Below are positions 54,008 through 64,000 of a stretch of 64,000 bases of DNA, in pieces. How positions within the stretch are numbered: the first letter of the stretch is position 1; each line of letters begins with the position of its first letter. Under the pieces are notes generated by a model that was given only the letters and a program-made list of their open reading frames with translations, had not been told where the DNA came from and made no database searches. This DNA comes from Cyprinodon diabolis (taxonomy: Eukaryota; Chordata; Actinopteri; Cyprinodontiformes; Cyprinodontidae), in NCBI GenBank assembly GCA_030533445.1, contig CM060070.1:30676001-30740000 (forward strand), read 5' to 3'. The translations under genes were made by a program, and so were the position numbers.

Positions 54008-54243
54008 TTTGTGGGTTCTCTTCGGGTACTCCAGCTTCCTCCCGTAGACATGACTGTTGGGTTAGTCAATGTCTCTGAATTGCTCTTGAGTTTGTGTGTG
54101 CAAAGTATATGTTTCTGTGTTGCCCTGCGATGGGCTGGCAACCTTTCCATGGTGTACCTTTCTCCCATAGACTGCTGGAGATAGGCAACAGCCCAACGGT
54201 AACCCTAACAGATGAGCAGACGAAGATTGATTGATTGATTGAG
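54008..54243 (+). repeat. 5'-truncated tRNA-derived SINE
   Basis: Shares gtgggttctcttcgggtact, tgccctgcgatgggctggc and gctggagataggcaacagc with the SINE at 31567-31888, lacks the tRNA-like head and ends in a (gatt)n tail. Confidence 0.8.
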
Positions 54244-54474
54244 TGGGGGTTCACATTTCAACAGTAAAACAACCCTTAATAAACATAAATGCAACAAAGC
54301 AATTATACACATCAAGCACAATTATGTGTTAGAATTTAGTCCAAACCCTTAATTTACTTGAGAATCTCTGATGAGACTGGAGAATGGCTATTCACTGATG
54401 CACTATCCAATCTGACTGAATTTGGTCTATTTTGCAAAGAAGAATATCATAAACTGAACAGATGGGCACAGTAT

Positions 54475-55320
54475 TCAGGCGTGACAGACAGGGGGAAGTT
54501 TCAAAACGTTTAATAACAAAATGAAACAGACAGAATGGAAACTGAACATAGGCTGCTGTGGATCAGTGGACCTGCAGCGACTGCAGGGGGAAGGCGGAGC
54601 ATTGCCCATCACTGGCACTCTGCTTGTGGGAGAAACACAGGTAAGTGGCCACGATAATCTGACAGAAGATGATTATCCGTGCGAGCCACTTACATGGTTA
54701 AACAGTTCAGACCATCCTCTCATGAAAGGCAGGATCAGCCAATGCACTGCCAACGAGATGTGGCGCTGAGCTCTCCAGAGTGGTGTCCCCGATGCAGCAA
54801 CACCAGTGAGCAGGCAGGAGACCGATCCAGGTTAGTTCAGAACAGGACCATTCTGAGATCCAGGAGTCTGTAGCCGGACCAGGGGTACTGATCCAAACAG
54901 GAACAGACAGATCCAGGGTTCCAGGAATCAACAGTGTTCAGGGAGGTTCAGAGTTCCAATGAGTCCAGCAGCGAGCCCAGACAGACATGATCAGAGGGAG
55001 ACAGGCAGGCTCAGTGGTTGAGAGGAACAGAGACAAGACATGGTACCAGGAAAACTGCAGAACTTTATACTGGCTCCTCCTAGGAGATGATCAGGAGATC
55101 AGCCGAGAGCAGCGACATGAACCATGGACTTATCAAAAAGTAAAACTCAAACAAAACAAAGAAGCATGAATAAATAACACAAATAATGATCTGGCCACGA
55201 TAGCTGGGCTCAAACAAATATAAAGCAGCGGGAGCAGGTTGATAAGATGAATGATAATTAGAGAGCGGGGAGGGTATAGCAGGTGACTGAAGTTAATAAT
55301 TAGATCAGCTACAGCGGCTG
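54475..55320 (+). mobile_element. Diverged relative of the 59 kb solo LTR
   Basis: Shares the order of words gaaacacaggtaagtg, acaggaacagacagatcc-like and gatctggccacga / caaacaaatataaa-like with 59124-60025, but is diverged and has no clear duplication. The open frames inside are not genes. Confidence 0.55.
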
Positions 55321-55329
55321 GACAAAAGA

Positions 55330-58300
55330 ATTACTCTTGCTAGATGTGAATTGCAGCAGTTGCCAGTGTTTCTCCGCTGTTGTAAAAATGTGTGAAACAT
55401 ATCTTTTTAAATCTTTATGTCAATACAGGATTCTAGTTTTTTTTGTAATTGCCATTTAATCTTAATGGGAAACCTGACGTTTGTGTTTGGAATGAGCAAA
55501 GTGCTGCCATAGAACCTGACTAGAACTCAGTATTACCTTATGCTTTAAAAGCTGTTCTTCAACACTAAAATGTCTTTTTTTTGCAGAAAATACAAGAGAG
55601 ATAACTGCTTTACTTTTTCATCCTTGTCCTTCGGGCAGAGATTTATTCCTGATTCAATCAGTGCTCTAGAAAAAATATTGATTTGCCTCCAGCCCATAGC
55701 TGCAGGAAATATGGACAAACAATTGGATGTTGAAACAAAGCGAAAGCATGAAGAATATCCTCACCTTCTTGCTTCACCTAGCTTGATAAAAATACATTTG
55801 TACATCTAAATGCACTCTTTGTCCTTTCTCGCAGCGTGTTTTCCCAGCTCACAATCTTGAAGTAGCTCTCTCACTAAAGGCAGATGAATCAACTCAGATG
55901 ACTCATGTTGTCCTTTGGTGTCTTCATCATGAATACTGAGCCACACTATAAGCTACTTTGCTTAAGAACATCTGTCAAAGGTTACAAATGCAAGGAGCTT
56001 GATATTTTATTATCATTAAGTGACAGGTTTCATAAAGTTTTATATCACTTGCATTTCGATCCTTGCGTGTTAGCTATTTCTCTGTGTGCATTAAATTAGG
56101 ACATCATGCTAAAGATTTTAATGCCATGAAGTGTTTCATGCAGTTGAAAAAATTAATTACAGGTGTTGAGAAAGACATGCAAAGTCAAAGCTCAGCTTTG
56201 TCTGTCTCAGCTCTTCAGACTGACTGTGAGGAGAGCTCTTGAATAAATATGTTTTGGCACCTTTCTCTGCAGCAGAGGTTTTGTCCCTGCAAGCTCTCTT
56301 AGATTTTACTCCTTAGGAGCTTAAAAGACCAAATAAGCACATCCTGTACAACAAAAAGAATATCTTAGACAAATTTCAGCTGGTCCATTTTCCCTTTTCA
56401 ATATCTGAGAATATGATGCTATATATAAAATCGATACAGCTGATTATATTCCAAATGAGGATTCTCAGAAATATATCTTCACTATCAAGCAGGCGCAACA
56501 TAGCCAGCCAACCATAGCTGTGGCCTTTCTAATTTCAACAGCTGCTTCCTCTGACAGTGCACCCAGCTCCTCACACACTATGAATATTTCAACCCTCACT
56601 TTATGCTTCATTTATGGCCTCACCATCTAATTTATTTGCTGTTTGCAAGGCGGTTAAGGGCCACAAAAGATCAATTGAAAATGTTTCTTTCTTTCCTTGT
56701 TCAGTTCTATGTTATTTTTTTTGCTTGTGGTGCATTTATTTCCATGTTTGAAATGGAAAAACAATGTAAAAAAAAAGCATGAAACAAAGACAACACATTG
56801 CAGACGAGAATAGAGCTTCAAGTTGTTAAGCAACAGAACATTAAATTTGGATACCCATACAGAACACACTGAGAAGAGGGTAGTGGTAGCAGGATATCCA
56901 AATGTCAGGTAATATTGGGAAGATCTAAATAGCAGTTTGACCAGGTAAGATGGGAAATCAGGAGATTGATGCAAAAACTTCAGTATATTGTGACTAAAAT
57001 TGAAATGAAAACATTTTTGTAGATTTTAGTAATTTCTGCATTGCTTCTGGTCAACATTGTTACTCTCATGCACACCCTAAAATATTTAATGCATTTATTT
57101 TGTTAGATAGAAGCTGAGAATGGAAGATGCTTTCATATATCATCAGTCTAGGGTTTAGTCTTGAGGCTTTCACTGCACAAAGAGCAGAGTAAATCTCAAC
57201 ATTATTCTGTGGACTCTGCATTTCATGCAGCTCAGATTATGACTTTGTATTTATAGTTTTTTTTTTTCGTTACATGTTAATTGGCAATGCAAATTTTATG
57301 TACGTTTGAAGTTTAAATTTTGAATTTGTAAGTTAAGTTTTATCACTATCACTCATGGGACAGACACTGGAAAAAAATTAATTGCTGCTTTTGTGGGTAA
57401 ACTTGCATGACATCATTTTGGAGAGAACAATTATTAATTCAATAAAGCAAGCATAAGATGTCAGCGGATAGTTATTTCCAGCTGAAAATACATGAAAAGT
57501 AGAAAGAGAATCACCTTAACTGCAACCATACTTGGTCCATTAGACGGTCTGGCTGTTGAGTCACTGCCAGAGTTAACTACTATCTGATATCTTTGTGCCT
57601 CAGCCTGGAATGACATCATAAATTGATCATAAACTGGGGGAAACAATAGCAGCAAAATAGAAATAATTTTGGAACCTCCTGACAAATTAAATTTTCCCAA
57701 CCGGTTGAGGGACCACCTGCTCCTTGTGGGGCTCAGTGCCTGGACCCCATTAATAGATATACTCAAGTTTTAGGGACAGAGTTCACATTTAGGACTAAGA
57801 TTCGAATTAAGTTTAGGTTGGGGTTAGGTATGAACTGATAATGGAAGTCAGTGTAAAGGCTTTGTAAAGAGAGAGCCGTATTATGGATTTGTGTGTGTGT
57901 GTGTGAGTAAGTCAGTAGCATAGCAGTATTTGCTTTTGATCACTGTCATGCATGAAAGACAATCATGGGACCTCTTTTAGTCTCTGTCTTCTTTGAAACA
58001 TCATGGAAACTCTTTGATGCTTCCATCTGAATCCAAGTCCAAACAGTTGTTGTCCAAACAGTTGTTGTAAAAAGTCATTAAACTGGGCACAGCCTAGCAT
58101 TTGAAATGCAGATTAGATGCATTGCAACAGTTCCCCTGCAGGGTTAGATGCTGTTGTTGCATATTGTCCTGTATTGAAAGTCACACAAAACTCTTCACAT
58201 AAGTTTATACACTAATAGATGATGTATATACTCAATTAAGGTTCTTGTTTAGTGAATAGTTTGATATTATTTTTAATTCACTTTAAGAGTAACTTGTGAG

Positions 58301-59118
58301 CAAACAAAATAAAAATAAAAATAGAATATTGATCCGTACTCATTGCATACTTTATCAATCGTATCTCTTTCATTTGTTAAACTGCAAATGAGCTAAAGTC
58401 ACTGCTACAGCACAGTGTACATAGACATCTATACAATTTGAAAGTAACTTGCTGAAGCTCTAACTGTATCAATAAAGGAGGAGAGATTAAGAAGGTCCCT
58501 TGGTTGCTGGTGTCAGAAGTGTTGGTCTACTCTTCTACTCATATTTTTATGCACTTCTCTCCAGCGTAAGGAGAAAACCGCCCACTGAGCAGTAGTTGTA
58601 TTAATTCCATTAGAATGGGAAGGCTGCTTCGAATAAAGGAATAGAGGAATATATTGAAGAAAAAAGTCCAAATAATGTAGAATATTATATTTCTAAATGG
58701 AAAATAAAACAGATCTTTACTTACTAAAGCAGACTGGCTCCAGAAGGAATAGATCACACTGGTGCTTCTTTTGGGAAACAACAGTAAACTGAGGATAATC
58801 TGACCTCAACAAGCTGCAAAACAGTGAAATCTAAGTAAGTCAATTTTTATAAGTGCTTTTATTCTAGAACTGAGCAGATAAGTGAGACACTTTGCAAAAG
58901 GAATAAAGCAATTTACATTTAAAATGAGAAAAAAAACCAGCTACACTCTCTGAACGCAAGTGCATCTAATCATCCATTTTAAGGGTAAAAATACTCATTC
59001 CATTGGAAAATCATCTTAATTACCCACTCAAATTAAGGGTAAATACAGTTATTAAAAGAATCTTTACGCATTTTTAGATAATTTTTGCAATGTATCAAAC
59101 AAAAACATTTTGCCTGCC
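55330..59118. other. Intergenic DNA, AT rich
   Basis: No gene recognised. A reversed copy of the amh-intron MITE lies at about 58925-59098 (tgcaaaaattatctaaaaat on the minus strand). A (GT)n tract is at 57889-57904. Confidence 0.4.
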
Positions 59119-59123
59119 AACAC

Positions 59124-60025
59124 TGTCATGAGCCGAAGACAGAGGGACCCAGTATTTCAAGGTGAGACAGTCAGTAGGAAAGTTCAAAAACATTTAATAA
59201 ATAAATAAAACAAAAGCGGAGCTGTGGCTCACGGACACTGCAGGCGGGGGGCGGGGCACCGCCCAATCTCAGACACTCTGGGGGAGAAACACAGGTAAGT
59301 GACCATGATCAACTGATAGAAGGTTAACTGTGTTGGTCACTTACCTGGTTTAACAGTCCAGACCACAAGTGTCCCCAGTGCTGCAGTCCCAGAGGTGATG
59401 CTGGAAGCTGATCCTGGTGAGGGATCCAGAACAGACAGGAACAGACAGAAACAGGCAGGATCCAGATGAGGCAGGAACAGAGACAGGTGGCAGGATCCAG
59501 ACTTCCAGGCATCCACAGGCTTCCAGGATGGTTCAGAGTCTGACTGGGACCAGAAGCATGACCAGGTGGTCAAGCACAGGAGCAGACAGGATCAGGTGCA
59601 GACAGGCAGGCTCAGTGGAAGAGGGTAGCCGAGACAGGACGTAGGAACCGGAACTTGAAGCAGGACTTTAAACTGGTCTCCTCCCTGGAGCCAGGCTTAC
59701 TGAATAAAAACTGAACCTCCCCCCATAATGAGCCAAAACCCAGAGGACTCTGCGGGGGAGGAACAGTGGACGATCAGGAGACGAGACAAACACTAAAACC
59801 CTCTTTCCACTGGCAGCTAGGATCCAGGACAGGAACCATAAAATAAAACTAATAGACAGGCTGACAAAAAGACAAGCAATGATCTGGTGCTGAATGCTCA
59901 GGTTGAACTGAATATAAACTAGAGGAAACAGGTGAGAGGAATAAATTTTAATGAGGCAGGGAGGGAAAAACGACAGGTGAAAGGAATGACTAATTAAGGG
60001 AGAGCAATCAGGCCAGATCATGACA
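59124..60025 (+). mobile_element. Solo LTR, 902 bp
   Basis: Starts TGTCATGAGC and ends AGATCATGACA, with TGTCATGA/TCATGACA inverted ends, flanked by an exact 5-bp duplication, aacac (59119-59123 and 60026-60030). No internal genes remain. A related, older copy is at 54475-55320. Confidence 0.88.
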
Positions 60026-60030
60026 AACAC

Positions 60031-63000
60031 GTGTCAAAGGCTTACTTGGTTTCCTCTTATCTATGGAGATAAATACAGCCCAGATCCATCTGCAAATCCA
60101 AGGAAGAACTCCTTATAATTCTGAGATGATCGATAGTTCAAAAGAAGAAAATACAGACATAATGCATGCCGTCATTTGGTAGCCTTTAAAAGAAGTTTAA
60201 AATAAATTATTTTGAGGATCTTTTCTTGTTTGCCTTAAATACATTTTTCTTTACTAAAAATCTTTCACTCCCTTGTAGGATTCAGGGACAACCTTAAAAT
60301 AGAAACTCTCCGTCTTAGGTGTCGGTAAAAATGTCTGCATATTTCCTGAATGATCTGTACTCTTCAATTTCAGCTTGACTGTGAAATCTTGCTTCATGTG
60401 TAATAAAAAGAGAAGAGCGGCTCCTTTGATGCCGTCTTTAGATTTTAATATTCTTCCCTCATTCTTAAGCCTGTACTTCCTTCTTGTTTTCACTGCACAA
60501 AAACACCAGCGTGTATCAAGATCTCAACGGCTAGAGTTTTTCCCCTTTGCCCCATTTTCTAGTTTTCAGTGTTGCAGCCCCCTGAATAATATGCCTCAAC
60601 TACAAGCTCTCCAATTAACCCATATTTTTACACAGTTTTTGATGCTGGGGGATTTTTTTTTCCTGTTGCAGGAGGAGTGATGCTGACTGTAGAAGTAGGA
60701 CAGAAAAATGAAAAGATGGTTGAGATCTGATGGCAAAGACTTTCTGTCAAAAGAAGCGGAACATCCAGTCCAGATGGTTTTCATTTTTTTAATATTCATT
60801 TTTGCTGGAAGTTAAACTTTTTATACCATTGAAAAAAAGAAAACATTGTTCTGCTGTTATATAATTTGATTTGTGAAGGGTGATACAGTACACTTCCAGT
60901 TCATACCCTTTCACTTATGCCCTTATAATTTTACTATTACATAACGTCTGATAGTGTTACCTCCTTTATGTACTCATTACTATTTATTTTCACTTCAGCA
61001 GTAAAAACCACTATATAATTTATTTTTAATGCATTATTTTTCAGAATCCACTTGTGTGTAATTTAATACATCCACCTTTCCTGCGAAGGCCTAAGAGGTT
61101 TGTTAGAGAAAATACTTTCACAGATAACTGTTAAATCCAGTGATAGAATAGTAGAGCAACCTCCCATGCAATCTGTTAACAGGGGAAACTGGTGACTATA
61201 TGCATGAGGAAAAACTAGGGTTGAACATCCATGGAACATAATATTGTTAAAGTTGGTGGTGGCAGCATCATGCTGTGGGGACGTTTTTATTTTTATTTTA
61301 GCTGAATGAAGCTAATTGCAGGACATTGCTGTAAGAAAACCACATGCTGCAATAGACGGCAATAAATGGGTTATCTCTTCCGGCAAGACACTTATCAAAT
61401 GTACAGCTAGAAGGGTGTAGATCAAAATACATTCTTTAGTAGATTATGATTTTTAATCAAAATGATTGCTAATCAGACCTAATGGCTAACGTTCACATCA
61501 TCTCTACCCAGTCTGACTGAGCTTGAGATTTTTAGGAAATTATCATAATACAAAAATTTGTCTCTAAATGTATGAAGCTGTCAGGGAACCCAAAATACTT
61601 CCTGTTCCAACAGTAAATTGCCTTGAACTGCAGAAAGCTGTGTTTCTACAAAGACAGCACAAATGCAAAGATAATGTGTAAGATCTAGTTATGGAAAAGA
61701 AAAAAATGTTGAAAACCATATTATCTTAAACAAAAAGTGCAACTTTGTTTAAGGAAATTTCATTAAATCTGAATAAATTTGAGTATTTACAGTTTAATGT
61801 AACAGACTACAAAATAGTATGGATTCTTTTGTAAAACACCATTAATTGTTATCATCATTATTACTACTGATTTAACTACATTTCAAGTCCAAAATGGGAT
61901 AGGTTCATTTCTTTTCCGAGATCTTCTCTTTGTAATTTATCTGCCCACAGCTTGTTACTGCAGCACTTTTTGAAGTAGATAGAGATGAATGGCTGTTGTT
62001 GCAAAGTGGGCTATAAACACTGAGCATCCCATTTTATGACAAAAGCACTTCGCTGACACAAGCAGTAGAGAAATTATCCCCTTCATTGTTGGAATATAAA
62101 CAAGGGTTGTTTGGACTTTTATCTGTATATACATTCCTCACTACTGGCTGATGGACAGCAGTTTGTCTGACAACTTCCTACTAGTTTTCATATATTGAAT
62201 AATAACAAAAAGACAAAAATATTCGGAATGTTTTTCTTGTTTATTAGTTTGAATACAGATGACTCCCTGTTGAACATACAGACACGTTTGTTTATTGATT
62301 TAAGACCACCTGTGACCTTCAGGCTCTGGATGGTGCTGATTATTTATGTGATTTGCGATGGAATGGGAAATTACAATAACTCATCCCTGTGATCTCAAGG
62401 TGGATGCAAGCCAAAGCAGCTGAAGGCAGCAGAGGTAAATATAATAGTAATTCATGATATGTCTGCAGTTTTTGTTTTTCCACCATATATCCCTGAGAGC
62501 CCTTCTGTCTAGAGACCCCAGGGTTTAATAGGTTTTTATTTCACCTCACCTTGGCTGTCTGGACAGCAGTTATGGGCAGAATAGAGTTTATGCCTTCAAA
62601 CTCTAAAAGGGTTTTTCTGATGGATGATTGATCGAGCTGTTATGAAGCATGAAGAGCAACAGCTTGATTGGGCTCTAATGGAGCTCTGATGGAGCTTTAT
62701 GAAAGGGTGCCAGGAGTGCTGCTGGGTTTTTCAATTGGATTGAAATATTTTTAGTAGAAACAGGAACAGCAGTGAGGTGTAAAAAAGGGGGAAAAAAACT
62801 CTAAAGCCCCCACAGTGAGATGACATTTGTTAAAGCCTCGTGTGTGCTTATAAGAGCTGGCTTGTATAGGGCTTTGAACGGATGGAGAGCGGTGTCAGTG
62901 TGGCTTTTGTTGCAGGGACAGAACCTGGCATGGGTGAATGTGCTGCTTTGCTTCATTCTCCTCACATAAAATGAAGAAAACATAAAAAGACAGTAGCCAG

Positions 63001-64000
63001 AGGCGGTCTGAGCACAACCGATAAACCGCCAGGCCGGAAGCGCCCTTCTGGTACCTGGTGGCACTGAGGACCATTTGGCAAGTTTAGAAATAAGCAGAAG
63101 GTGAAAACACAGCAGTGACAACCAGAGCGCGTGGGAACAATAGGAAGACCTTTATATTCCTTCTCCTGGGTCTGACTGAAATGTACTGAAGAGGAGGGAA
63201 AGAATAAAACGAAAAGCCTGCTCCAGGTTGACTCATCAAGCTGAGTTTAGTTTGTTTCTTTAGCTTGCTGTCACGCACCTTTAGCCATTACATAGCTTTT
63301 CATTTATAGTAATGGTCCTCACCTCTATTTCCACTCTCACCACCTGCCACACTCCCTCCCCCCCTGCCCCCATTGTCTATATTACCCATTTGTCTCCAGT
63401 GTTTCTGCCATTTGCAGGTTGTTGTTTTTTTTATGTGAGCTGTGCGCATCGCAGAGCTCAGCTTAACTTGACCAGCCACCCGTCTTAATCGGCTCTCGGG
63501 GCCCAAGAGCTAACGAGCTTACAGCAGAGCGAGTTTGCAGCCAGCAACAAATATGTGCCTGTCAAAAATATTTTCCCCCTGCTGATGAATACTATTGCGG
63601 TAATGACTGTGTGATATTTAAATTTGCTCCCTTACAAAGTTGTATATATCATCTCCCTTCATGTCATAGTTCTATAACTGTGTGTTAATCAATCACATAA
63701 AAAGCTTTTTGGTTCTAATGTGATCACTAAGTTCATGGGGTGACTCTATATTTGCCATGCACAGCATATATCAAATGATTCAGTACAATGTGGAAAGCCT
63801 AAAGGGAGAAAAATATCCCTCTTTGTTCTCACGTAATCTTTAAAATCCAATTTATGAAACGTGCACTTTCTGATAGCAGCTATTTTTCCACTTTTGCAAA
63901 AAGCCCCAAGCATGGAAAATGTCTGGCTTTGTCCACATCTAATTGGTTTGTATTATATCCTCCATGCTTCATTTGCTTGTCTCATCTGCTGTGATTTAGA
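60031..64000. other. Gene-free right end of the window
   Basis: Contains a Tc1-family scrap at about 61240-61330 (plus-strand frame VKVGGGSIMLWG). The remainder, especially 62560-63620, is largely repeat-free and of more even composition; it may contain conserved regulatory DNA, but nothing in it can be named from sequence alone. Open frames on the minus strand near 62801-63506 have no recognisable domain. Confidence 0.35.

Noticed and set aside
54521..55169. Several short plus-strand frames near 54.5-55.2 kb
   Set aside because: They fall in the diverged LTR-like repeat.

Overview
This is a vertebrate nuclear window, almost certainly from a percomorph teleost. The genes are split by GT/AG introns. 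Their order matches the human 19p13.3 cluster AMH-JSRP1-OAZ1-PEAK3. The intergenic DNA is full of typical fish transposons (Tc1, hAT, PIF/Harbinger, Penelope-like, LINE, tRNA-derived SINEs, solo LTRs). Nothing prokaryotic, no CRISPR array and no viral gene was seen. Species cannot be fixed from the sequence; repeat style suggests an atherinomorph or killifish-like fish, which is only an impression.

Genes, left to right. amh (663-3569, +) is an intact seven-exon anti-Mullerian hormone gene of 503 codons. A small minus-strand gene with a single membrane segment (3827-6541) ends tail to tail with amh; its position and its PWKG/MNRCLV core point to jsrp1. oaz1 (9533-16425, +) is ornithine decarboxylase antizyme 1, complete with the +1 frameshift site TCC-TGA and a readable H-type pseudoknot. 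peak3 (18379-21159, -) is a four-exon PEAK-family pseudokinase gene. After a 12 kb repeat-rich stretch comes a single-exon C2CD4-family-like gene (33624-34472, -) that has no C2 domain. At 46103-47393 (+) lies a six-exon gene for a 216-residue acidic-tailed protein that I read as oogenesis-related (org). lingo3, the next human neighbour of PEAK3, was not found.

Repeats explain much of the rest. Exact or near-exact target-site duplications fix the ends of several elements: a Tc1 element with a full DD34E transposase ORF (25089-26336) nested in a hAT-type element (24547-26907); hAT-type elements at 13283-13980, 44333-45043, 45200-45786 and 48398-49738; a TTAA-flanked element at 4330-4697; a deleted Harbinger at 38445-39655; and solo LTRs at 35666-36300 and 59124-60025. 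The most unusual object is a ~2.85 kb element at about 41447-44293. It has a terminal 12-bp hairpin whose arm repeats near its 5' end and an internal ~295-bp tandem array, and a paralogous empty site for it survives at about 7001-7125 in the same window.

Functionally, amh and the proposed org gene both have germline or gonad roles, oaz1 controls polyamines, peak3 is a signalling scaffold and the jsrp1-like protein would belong to muscle junctional membranes. They share a neighbourhood by ancestry rather than by a common pathway. From 47.5 to 64 kb no gene was recognised.
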